The position numbers were made by a program, and so were the translations under genes. A stretch of DNA of 64,000 nt. It comes from Arabidopsis thaliana. Taxonomy: Eukaryota > Streptophyta > Magnoliopsida > Brassicales > Brassicaceae. This document shows, in pieces, positions 54,401 through 64,000 of this stretch. The notes below the pieces were generated by a model that was not told the DNA's origin, did not search any database, and saw only the letters and a program-made list of their open reading frames with translations. Within the stretch, counting starts at the first letter, position 1. Every line of letters starts with the position of its first letter. Location of the stretch: assembly GCF_000001735.4 (NCBI RefSeq), contig NC_003071.7:13633151-13697150 (forward strand). Direction: 5' to 3'.

Positions 54401-56180
54401 CAACTCGCGTTCTGCATCACTACTTTTCAGCTGCAATAAATTCAGTTGCTGCTCAAGCTCCGCGTTCTTTTGTTCAGCTGCAGTGAACTTTGTCTCCAGC
54501 TCTTTTATCTGTGATTTGGCTTCTTCTGCTGCTTGACTAGAGGACCGAACAACATCCTCTAGCTCAAGGTTCTTCTGGGTAGCAGCTGCTGCTGCAGATC
54601 CAGCTTCAGAATGAAGCTCCTCCAGCGATTTCAGTTTCTGTTCAAGCTCAGAGTTGTTTGACAAAGCTTGAGAAAGAAGAGCATCTGTTTTGGAGAAATT
54701 CTCATCTGAGGTCTTCAGTTTCTCTTCTAGTTCATTGCAGACCTCTGTTACTGTTGCTACATTACTTGTGACCTCTGCTACATTTGCTTCAAGCGCTTCT
54801 TTTTCTTTCAAAACTTCAGCCAACTTCTCATTTGCAGTTCTCAGCTTCTCTTCTTGGTCTTTTGATAAGGATTCCAGAAGTTCCTTCTCCTTGAGTTCTT
54901 CCGCAAGCTTTGAATTAATACCTTCCTGTTCAGAAAGTTTAGCCTGAAGACCTTTGGTCTGAGCATCCAAATCTTGGAGAACGGATAACTCTTCCTTGAA
55001 CCGAGATTCGGAAGCTTTCTTCTGCTCAAGTTCCTGAGTCAGTTCATCAATGAGGGCTTCTGTGGAAGACACTTTTTGTTCCGTCTCTAACAAACGAGAT
55101 TTTGAAAGTGCCAATTCCTCTTGCACTGCAGCTAATTCTCCCGCACTACTCTTTAAGGCAGCTTCAACCTTTTCGTTTTCAGACATCTTCTCATTGAGCT
55201 CCTTGATTTCTTGTTGCAGGGACGCCATTTTTTCCTCCATTTCCTTGGCACTCTCTTTTGTCGATTTAAGCAGCTCCGAAAATTCCAAAGCCTTCTGCGA
55301 CTCAGAGTCAGCATGAGAAGCACTTTGCTTATGCAGCTCTTCAAATTTCTGAGCCTCTTCAGCTGAACGTTTTAGCCCCTCCTCCAACTCTATCAACTTC
55401 TTTCGTGAGCTCTCGAGTTCTATGCCCAACGCATCAAAAGCTTCCTTAACTTCAGTTAGTTCCTTATCTTTCGCATCATGTGACTGCAAAGCATCTTCCA
55501 AGGACTTTAACTGTGAGCTGTGTCTCTCTTCCCCTTCAACAATTTTCTCTTGCTGCTTCTTTTGGACAACTTCAAGATCTCCATGCTTCTTTTCCGTTTC
55601 TTCTAACTTCTCTTTCGCAGACAAAAGCTCATCCTTCAAATGGGTATTTTCAGATTCATACCGTTTTAGTTCCCCTGCAACTCTTTCCAATTCGAGCTCT
55701 AGTTCTTTTGCCTTTTCTTGTGATTCATGTAGTTCTCTCTGTGAACCACTCGAGCTTCTTTCAATAACTTCCTTTTGCTCTTCAACAGGAACATGATCTG
55801 CTTTCTCCGCATCATCCTTGGCATCAAAAGCTTCCTTCTCAACTTTTATGAATTCCCCATCTTCCTCTTCTTTCTCCTCCTTTGGCACTTCTCCATTCAC
55901 AGCCTGCAATAGATCAAGACAATACTTACATCTTTGGCGCTGCTACTAAGAAGCTTGATAGACAGACAGGAGATTCAATTCGATAAAACAAATAAAATCT
56001 TTGCAAGATTCGCATCAATTTACAGAAAGGATTCCTTATAGTCAAGAGGAAACAGATAATTCTACGAAACCGAACACTAATGATCATTACCTTGACGGAA
56101 ATATCAGCTGTCTTAAGGTCATCAACATCACCTTTCACTACAGGGACCTCAGAACTCGTTACTTGAGTTGCTTCTTCCAT
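51464..56180 (-). CDS. PICC: Long coiled-coil, tail-anchored protein (PICC)
   Basis: Six coding exons on the minus strand (56091-56180, 52784-55903, 52452-52694, 52201-52356, 51888-52040, 51464-51703) encode 1333 aa. The 3120-nt second exon and those after it are almost one continuous heptad-patterned coiled coil from about residue 60 to 1255, very rich in Glu, Lys, Ser and Leu. A Ser-rich, basic segment (KRKSKKKPEASLSSSSSS) precedes a single C-terminal membrane anchor, IVTGVALISVIIGIILGRKY, which ends the protein. This is a tail anchor; the protein is reported at the ER and was named PAMP-induced coiled coil, with a role in callose deposition and immunity. The leader contains a 1.66-kb intron. 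Probably AT2G32240. Confidence 0.93.
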
Positions 56181-56213
56181 CCTATGATCGAACAGTTATG
56201 GCTACTTTAAATT

Positions 56214-57875
56214 CTGCAGAAGAGAAAAGAAATATAAGATATCGCATGAGAAGAAATTCGAAGATGATATACTTCTACTAATATATCAGATTTAAAGTTC
56301 CTTCTTTACATCAAAAAAGAAAACAGTAGCTTGCAAGTAAGAGATACAAAACAAACAAGATAAGATATTTAATGTGAACAGTCAACAGGTATACATCATC
56401 TCTCATTACACAACTATTTGAAATACCAATTCAATAAAGATTTCTAATTTTCGTTTCAGTTTTTTTTTTTTTTTTTAAGTTTAGAAAATGACATATGTTT
56501 AGATCAGAAAGCTAAAGAATCCAAAAACAATCAGGAGAAGACAAAGATCAATAGGTATTATGGGTGCAGGCATGTGATGTTACCAGAGTAAGAATCTGTT
56601 TCAATAGCCAACAATCTCTACCAGAATACAAATGAATAAAAGCACACTTATTATATAAATAAATTCCTACCAAACAAACTAAAGATAAGTAATGTGTAAA
56701 GTGCCCACCAAAACCATCATCATCAAAGTTTCTTTCTTTTTGTATAAGAAAATAAAGTAAAGTGGTTTTCAATTTCATTGTGCCAAAACAAATAAGTACT
56801 AGAAAGCAAATTATATTAAACTAATAGCAATCATTTCTATTATACATATAATTAGACGACTATATAATAGAGAATGAAAAGAATCATAAGGTACGCCGAC
56901 CAGATGCAGCGGATGACTCATGAGCCCGTGGTTTTGTAACAAGAAAACAAAGACCAGAATATTATTCTATTTATAAAACATCTGGTTAAAAAAAACTAAA
57001 AGAACAAACGAAAACGCATTAAAGTTAAATCTTAAGGTAAAGACTAAAGAGTAACGATACAAGAAATGGTTGCTGATGATGGATCACAAACATCATTAAC
57101 GCTTGATTCAATATCCAACCAAATTTCTTTTTCTGTATAAAACCCAAGAATATTCGATCAAAAGAGGAATTTCTCTAATCTAAGAAGTTTATCTTGATTT
57201 GTCAACTTATTTGGTCTAAGTCTAATCGTTGCCTATATAGATAAAGACATATATATTGGTAAGGCTGTGCAACTTGCAAGCAACCTTTTTTTATTTGTTT
57301 GTTCAAAAGTTGCAAGCTTAACACCCAAATCATGTTCCTAATTACCATGTTTTAAATATTTAATTAATACTATAATCTAGTAATCAGAACAAGACGATGA
57401 TTAGTAGTATAATACTTTTTTTTCCAAAACCTACCACTAAATGTTTGTAAGAAGTTCAGATTAGTAATCACACAGTTCAAAAATTTCTTCACCTTAATCA
57501 CCATAGAAAAAAACCCTTCTAAATCCGTTCACAACACAAGAGATCCTAAGATTAATCACTACAGAGTCAACACTACTTCAAAATGATTTGATTCATCTGA
57601 TGAATCTGCAGCTATCACAAACAAGTTCGATCTCTAGAGATCTAAACGCAGAGAGACGTGAAACTTGGATCGATGAATATTTCAAAATCATACAAATTAG
57701 AGAATTCAGTAACTAAGAAGAAGACGAAGCGGCACCCAACAAAACTTTCTAATAACCCATTTTTCTGAAAATGAACTTAAAGGATCTGAATCAATTTGTG
57801 GTCGGTTAGAAATCCCGAAAAAAGAGTTAAGAAGATCAAATGATAGAAACAGACCATGAATTTGAAAGTGCTTAC
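56214..57875 (-). other. PICC: 1.66-kb 5' UTR intron of PICC
   Basis: On the minus strand the donor CTCCACTTG|GTAAGCAC starts at 57875 and the acceptor AAATTCTGCAG|AATTTA... wait-free of ORFs ends at 56214. Inside there is only AT-rich sequence, with a T-run at about 56459-56476. Long leader introns often enhance expression in plants. Confidence 0.55.
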
Positions 57876-60367
57876 CAAGTGGAGCTGATGAATCTGAGAT
57901 TGGTACTCTGTTTTACTTTTCCTTGTTTAGATTATTCAGCTGGGAAAAACGCAGAAAGAGTAGATGATGATGACGAAAGAAATGCAAATTGGGTGTGTGT
58001 GAGAGAGAGAAGGAGAATCTTTTAGGGTTTATAAAGTGGAGAGTGAGTGTGGGGTCGTTTCGTATTTTTGAAAGCCAAATCTGGCGGACGAGAAGACCGT
58101 CGCATTTTGTTTTTATTTCCCGTTTTGCCCTTTGTTTTCTCTCATTATAATTTTTAGTACCCCTAAATGTGATGTGGCACAAATTGATCATTAGCTTCCA
58201 TTAATTATCAAAATGTTACAAATGTAATTGTTTTATTTTAAAAAATAAAAGAACTAGAGGTAATATGTGTGGTGTGTATATTGACATTTGACACTAAACA
58301 ATGATAACAATAGTGCTGTAAAAAAAGACAATGATAAGAACTATCTTTATATATAGTAAAAGAGAGAAGTGAGAAGATCCAATGTTTGTTAAATTACTGT
58401 ACACATCATATTTTTAAAAAGTTTTTAGTTTTCTTCTATACTATTTCTTATATACAATTAATCTAATGAGGTTATAAAATAAAAAATAAAAAAAATCTTT
58501 ATATTTAGAAAATTTAGAATAATTAGTTTTTTGAAAGGTGTGTTTCACATTTGTGATAAAACTTAATATGTCATATGTAAACCATAAAACATATTTAGTT
58601 TGCATGTTATAATGTATACCTAAAGTTACTTTTAAAGAAGAAAGTGATCAATAACACATCTAAATAGTGATTTATGCCTAACATGTAATTGAAATCATGG
58701 ATTAACAAGAAATAATCATGGATTAACATGATTTCTTACTAAAAATAATAATTATGCATTACCTCAGTAAAAATAGCATATTTTACTCAATTAAAAAAAA
58801 AGTGAAAACATCTAATACAAAAATGACATTGAATTGCATTAGATACATATGTTATATTTAATGATTCATAATTTTTTGTAAGGAGTTGACCAAAAAAGTA
58901 TGTAGAATGAATAAAAGGGCAGATTAGTCATTTGGGAAGAACAGAAGAAGAACAAAAAGAGAGGCGGTGGCTGAACGGCTGGCTGGTCGAAAAAAGCGAG
59001 TAAGAAGGCCCACACCACCAATGGAGCCACCGACCGACCAAACCGTCCTCACCATGAAATCTAATATTATTTCCTTCTTTTAGATTTGACCCCTCAGCTT
59101 TTATTTCCTATTTAATTTCCCCTAATATGAATAGAGACGCTTTCACTTTATTTATTTCATTTGTTATGGTATCAAAATCCACATCACGTTGATTATTTTT
59201 TCTATTTAAAGATTTGTTTCATTTCCAAGTTGTGCAATTGAAAATGTATCGTCACCGTCCTGAAATCGTCACTACAACTTTTTCAATAAGACTACAAAAT
59301 GACAAGTTTAGTTATCTACACAGTCAATATCACAAAATGTTTGGTTCGACTTTTATGTTCGGTGGCTATAAATGGGTTTTACAAAGTTACATGAACAATA
59401 ATAATTATGGTTTACATGTTAAATGTATGACTTTGTTTATATATGAGCTTAAGGAAGTATTTAAAATTCAAAAGTGGTCAAGTTAGCCAAATTGGCGGCT
59501 ATTGAAACGTCCACATTGGGTCAAAGTTCAAAGAAACGCAGCCAATGCTCTTCCGGACTTTTCATCGTACTTTTTTTGTTATTAAGAAGAAAAACTAAGA
59601 AAGTCACAAGAGAGAAATTCAAACAAAATTTTTATATTAGAAGTCCCAAAACATAATTCAAATTAACTAAACTACGTCGTACTATATGAAATTCTTATTA
59701 AAATATCTTTTTGAATAATACTTCTGTTGAATAATATGTAGAAGAAAAAGAGAATAAAAAGAACCGGTTCAATCTTTGTCAAAAAAAATAAAAAGATTTA
59801 AGATTAAGCCAACTCAACCTCAACTATTTTTCAAAGTGGGCGTTTTTCAAATTTTCTCAAACATAGATCTTTTTCCAAATGAATACAAAAATATAAGGGT
59901 CGACTTGCTATTATAAAAAGTTCCTAAATTCTCTCCCGTGCTCATTTTGAAAACCTCCCTCTTTCGCTGCAAGCAGAGAAAAAGACGACGGAGAAATTTT
60001 AAATCTGAGGTTCTTTTAGTCCTCGCGAAGCCAGATGCTACTCTCTATTGCACGTCTGTGACAGAAGAGCTCGATTAGGGAACTGAAGACAAAGACACGG
60101 AGAAATTTTGAACTCGAGAGGTTTGATTTTGAACCTTTGAATCTCTGGGTTTCTGATTTCTTCGAGATTTAACTAGGTAGTTGAATTGAATCCTGATACC
60201 ACCTTGAAGCGTTTTTGTTGTGCTTTCTCAGATTATCCATGATCATGTGATGCACTAATTTCGTAGTATTCAATTGCTGGGATTCTGAAATTAGCAAACC
60301 TTAAAATGGTTGATTTGTGGAAATTTGTCTAACCGGTTAATCGGTTAACAGAGTTGGAACTAGTGTT
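57876..60367. other. Divergent region between PICC and FRS2
   Basis: The PICC promoter and leader exon occupy about 57876-58150. 58200-59200 is AT-rich and empty as far as I can see. A MATH-like fragment lies at 59214-59486. The FRS2 leader begins around 59960 and extends to the ATG at 60368; several out-of-frame ATGs occur in it. Confidence 0.55.
59214..59486 (+). pseudogene. MATH-domain-like fragment
   Basis: A 90-codon ORF with TTFSIRLQNDKFSYLHSQY and FGSTFMFGGYKWVLQSYMNN followed by GLHVKCMTLFIYEL. The F..GGYKW.L...N pattern is the core of plant MATH (TRAF-like) domains, a large and fast-turning Arabidopsis family. Only part of one domain is present and no further exons were found, so I consider it a decayed fragment, though a small gene is possible. 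The in-frame Met at 59244 is an alternative start. Confidence 0.4.
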
Positions 60368-63300
60368 ATGGATGATGAAGATGTAGAAATAGATCTTCTA
60401 ACAAAAAGTAGTAATGTGGATGTATTTTGTGAAGCAAGTACAAGTGGGAACGTTGCTCAGTGTGCAACGGTTAGTGAGCTCAGAAATGGGATGGATTTTG
60501 AGTCAAAGGAAGCTGCATACTATTTCTACAGAGAATATGCTCGATCAGTGGGATTTGGTATCACAATAAAAGCTAGCCGTCGTTCTAAAAGATCAGGGAA
60601 GTTTATTGATGTCAAAATAGCGTGTTCGAGATTTGGAACCAAGCGCGAGAAAGCCACAGCTATCAATCCACGTTCATGTCCAAAGACCGGTTGCAAAGCC
60701 GGTTTGCATATGAAGAGGAAGGAAGATGAGAAATGGGTTATATATAATTTTGTAAAAGAACATAACCATGAGATATGTCCTGATGATTTTTATGTTAGCG
60801 TACGAGGAAAGAACAAGCCTGCTGGTGCGCTAGCAATAAAGAAAGGTCTTCAATTGGCTTTAGAAGAGGAAGACTTAAAGCTATTGCTTGAGCATTTTAT
60901 GGAGATGCAGGATAAGCAGCCTGGTTTTTTCTATGCGGTAGATTTCGATAGTGACAAACGTGTTAGAAATGTGTTTTGGCTTGATGCGAAGGCTAAGCAT
61001 GACTATTGCAGCTTTTCTGATGTTGTTCTGTTCGACACATTTTATGTTAGGAACGGATACAGAATCCCATTTGCTCCTTTTATTGGGGTCAGCCATCACC
61101 GTCAATACGTTCTGCTTGGATGTGCTTTGATTGGAGAAGTGAGTGAGTCAACATATTCTTGGCTATTTAGAACGTGGCTTAAAGCAGTCGGTGGTCAAGC
61201 TCCTGGAGTGATGATAACAGATCAGGATAAGCTTCTAAGTGATATTGTTGTTGAAGTCTTTCCAGATGTTCGTCATATTTTCTGTTTGTGGAGTGTGCTG
61301 AGCAAAATTTCTGAGATGCTGAATCCATTTGTGAGTCAAGATGATGGTTTTATGGAAAGTTTCGGAAATTGCGTAGCAAGCTCTTGGACAGATGAACATT
61401 TTGAAAGGAGGTGGTCAAATATGATTGGTAAATTTGAACTTAACGAGAATGAGTGGGTTCAGTTGTTGTTTAGAGATCGTAAAAAATGGGTTCCACATTA
61501 TTTTCATGGAATTTGTTTAGCTGGACTGTCTGGACCTGAAAGATCTGGCAGTATCGCCTCTCATTTCGACAAGTATATGAACTCGGAGGCTACATTCAAG
61601 GACTTCTTTGAGCTCTACATGAAGTTTCTGCAATATCGATGTGATGTGGAAGCTAAGGATGATCTTGAATATCAGAGCAAACAGCCTACACTGAGGTCTT
61701 CTTTGGCTTTCGAGAAACAGCTTTCCTTGATCTACACGGACGCTGCTTTTAAGAAGTTCCAAGCTGAGGTACCCGGAGTTGTTTCTTGTCAACTTCAAAA
61801 AGAAAGAGAAGATGGGACAACAGCAATATTCCGCATTGAAGATTTCGAGGAACGACAAAATTTCTTCGTTGCTTTGAACAACGAGTTGTTGGATGCGTGT
61901 TGCTCTTGTCATTTATTTGAGTACCAGGGATTCCTATGCAAACATGCGATACTTGTACTTCAAAGCGCTGATGTTTCCCGCGTTCCGTCTCAGTATATAT
62001 TGAAGCGCTGGTCAAAGAAAGGTAACAACAAAGAAGACAAAAACGATAAATGTGCCACTATAGATAACCGAATGGCACGTTTTGATGATCTATGTAGGCG
62101 CTTTGTCAAGCTGGGAGTAGTTGCATCTTTATCAGATGAAGCCTGCAAAACTGCTTTAAAGTTATTGGAGGAAACCGTGAAGCATTGTGTTAGTATGGAT
62201 AATTCTTCCAAGTTTCCTTCAGAGCCAGACAAGTTAATGACAGGTGGATCTATTGGCTTAGAAAACGAAGGTGTGTTGGACTGTGCATCAAAAGTGTCCA
62301 AGAAAAAGAAAATTCAGAAGAAAAGAAAGGTGATTTTTAGATTCTTCAATCTTATGAGATTATTTGTAGTTTGCTAGCCCTGGCGGAAAGATCTGATTGA
62401 TTATCTTGTGTTTAAAGGTATACTGTGGGCCAGAGGATGCAACAAACAGGTCAGAAGAACTTCGCCAAGAAACCGTTAGTAATCTGATTTTGCCATGCTA
62501 TTATATCTGAAATCTCCCATTTTCTTAGCAGTGTTATTATTCATGGCAAATTATTTTCATCCAAATACTTGAAATTAGTCCATGCACCCTGATACTATTA
62601 GGCTTATTTTTCATGTGCAGGAACAAGTTAGCTCCAGAGCTCCTACGTTTGAGAATTGTTACATTCCTCAAGCAAATATGGAAGAGCCCGAACTAGGCTC
62701 CCGTGCAACAACTCTTGGGGTCTATTATTCAACACAACAAACTAATCAAGGAGTGGGTGCACATTATTACTCTGTCATTTTGTTGTCTAACAATTTTTAT
62801 ATTACTGTTTCATTGAAATTGATACACTGTTCTTGTTATTCTGGCAGTTCCCATCGATTTCTTCCATCCAGAATGGTTACTATGGACATCCGCCAACCAT
62901 ACAAGCTATGGTGAAATGCTTTATCTATCTCATTTTTAGTTTCAAAGCTTTTGTTATAACACATGCAAATCCATATCCGTAACCAATATCCAATCGCTTG
63001 ACATAGTCTGATGAAGTTTTTGGTAGTTAAGATAAAGCTCGAGACTGATATTTCATATACTGGATGATTTAGGGAAACTTGCATTCTATTCATGAACGAA
63101 TGAGTCAATACGAGACACAACCAAGCATGCAAGGAGCTGTGAGTTGATGTTCTATGCTATTTAAGTATTTTTCGGGAGATATATATATCTTATTGTTCTC
63201 CTCCTCCCGAGTCAAGTTGTTCTAAGAAAGAAGGATCTATTTCATTTTGTGGATTGTCTAGTTTCAGGGACAGACGGGGTTTAGGGGAAGCGCTATCCGT

Positions 63301-63633
63301 GGCTGCTATGACATCGAAGAAACTCTGCACGACATGGTATGTAATCTTGTGACGTTAGTAAAAACGCTCTAATGTTACAAAAGAAAGAAAGAGAAAACGA
63401 ACCCAATTCCTCAAAATGTTTTCTTTTGACAATGTCAACTTCTTCCTTCTCGGGTTTTTATCAGTTTGATTGAAGCGAGACTGCGAAATTCCTCTGTTTA
63501 CAGTAGAAAATGTGATCAGCCCTATTTATAACCGTTGTATGTTTTCCGGTTTTTGTTTGTGCAGACAATGGGGTCCTCACAGTTTCAGGGATCTGATTCG
63601 AGCCATCCTAGTGATCACCGCTTATCCAATTAA
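60368..63633 (+). CDS. FRS2: FAR1-related sequence 2, domesticated MULE transposase
   Basis: Seven exons (60368-62329, 62418-62474, 62621-62752, 62848-62910, 63073-63138, 63268-63336, 63565-63633) give about 805 aa. The FAR1-type N-terminal zinc finger (about residues 46-130) starts SKEAAYYFYREYARSVGFG and ends with CKAGLHMKR and KEHNHE. The MULE transposase core spans about 215-305 (VVLFDTFYVRNGYRIPFAPF, GVMITDQDKLLSDIV). The SWIM zinc finger (CSCHLFEYQGFLCKHA) is near residue 508. A basic run, KKKKIQKKRK, closes exon 1. FAR1/FHY3 family proteins are transcription factors derived from Mutator-like transposases. Small 3' exons encode a Gln/Ser-rich tail; alternative retention of the first 3' intron would end the protein at 62377. 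Probably AT2G32250. Confidence 0.93.
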
Positions 63634-64000
63634 CAGAACAGAACAAGCTCAAGAGTTGCTACTTTCATATCTTTAAAATAGTGGAATGTTTTGTATGTAC
63701 AGAAATAGGAAAGGTCTAAAGTGTGGAACTGGCTTTGAGGTAAACTCTTACTCTGATTGGATTTGCTTGTATTTATACCGGAATCATAATATAAATATAT
63801 GATTAATGTATTCACATTCTCTAATCTTCTTTTAGACTTGTAGTTACCATTCAAAAGTCATGGACAACCTTCGTTAACCTTGAGGGCCACTGAGAGACAA
63901 CCTTGGACTTGGTCACTGGCTCACTTAGCAATATTCAGTTATTCACTCTGTTGTATATAACTCACCAATTAAATTCAAACAACTAATTCAAAACATTATA
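63634..64000. other. 3' UTR of FRS2 and downstream sequence
   Basis: AT-rich; likely polyadenylation around 63790-63840. No gene start seen before the window ends. Confidence 0.5.

Noticed and set aside
52822-55796. Many plus-strand Ser/Phe-rich ORFs opposite PICC
   Set aside because: They are antisense shadows of a repetitive Glu/Lys/Ser/Leu coiled-coil coding sequence.
60368-62329. FRS2 as an active MULE transposon
   Set aside because: It has FAR1-family architecture with host-type 3' exons, and I saw no terminal inverted repeats; it is a domesticated host gene.
1-64000. CRISPR arrays, bacterial operons, prophage or plasmid functions
   Set aside because: The window is plant nuclear DNA with spliceosomal introns; the only regular array is the 28-bp repeat inside a transposon and it has no spacers.
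1-64000. LTR retrotransposons, viral copies or organelle DNA insertions
   Set aside because: I saw no long terminal repeats, reverse transcriptase or capsid motifs, or mitochondrial or plastid gene sequence.

Overview
This is nuclear DNA of a flowering plant. Gene structures, short AT-rich introns, protein sequences and MITE families all match Arabidopsis thaliana. From memory of the gene order (folate/biopterin carrier, RPS12, CAF1, PUR-alpha, OFP16, HSP70T-2, PRORP1, PICC, FRS2) I place it on chromosome 2, around loci AT2G32030 to AT2G32250. Locus names are recalled, not searched.

Layout. 1-91: start of a GNAT-type acetyltransferase gene (minus). 397-1790: nested AT-rich repeats enclosing a hAT-like element with a 28-bp tandem array of E2F-type sites. 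1966-12458: a compact housekeeping block with a plastid folate/pterin carrier, an intronless YJU2/CWC16-like splicing protein, ribosomal protein S12, a CAF1 deadenylase, PUR-alpha and a small glyoxalase-fold protein. 12459-18123: mostly gene-poor, with OFP16 and repeat remnants, ending in a tRNA-Asn gene. 18570-23883: a truncated HSP70, two tandem DUF641/GIL1-like short genes and a TIR-only gene. 25945-28686: a HAD phosphatase followed by two MITEs, one of them a textbook Emigrant. 29088-37774: a tandem pair of 18-exon N2227-type (carnosine N-methyltransferase-like) genes. 38250-38761: a frameshifted B3/DUF313 gene. 39212-39631: PTAC18. 41438-45404: three tandem CYSTM peptides on a duplicated block. 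45795-56180: RPL27, PRORP1, an uncharacterised 310-aa protein and the 1333-aa coiled-coil, tail-anchored PICC. 60368-63633: FRS2, a domesticated MULE transposase.

The genes do not form a pathway or operon; they are independent eukaryotic units. Several share an architecture of an intron in the 5' UTR (RPS12, CAF1, HSP70T-2, PTAC18, PRORP1, PICC). Translation and RNA metabolism are well represented (S12, L27, CAF1, CWC16, PRORP1), but this may be chance.

I found no undescribed multi-gene system. The points most worth a second look are the E2F-site array inside a transposon, the 199-bp element that carries both hAT-type ends and Pol III-like boxes, the shared CGCG-box promoter of the CYSTM trio, the copied RPL27 promoter segment, and several short coding-like remnants (9355-9528, 59214-59486, 22564-22950). 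Exon boundaries were assigned by hand from GT/AG (one GC/AG) sites, reading-frame continuity and paralogue comparison. UTR limits are approximate.
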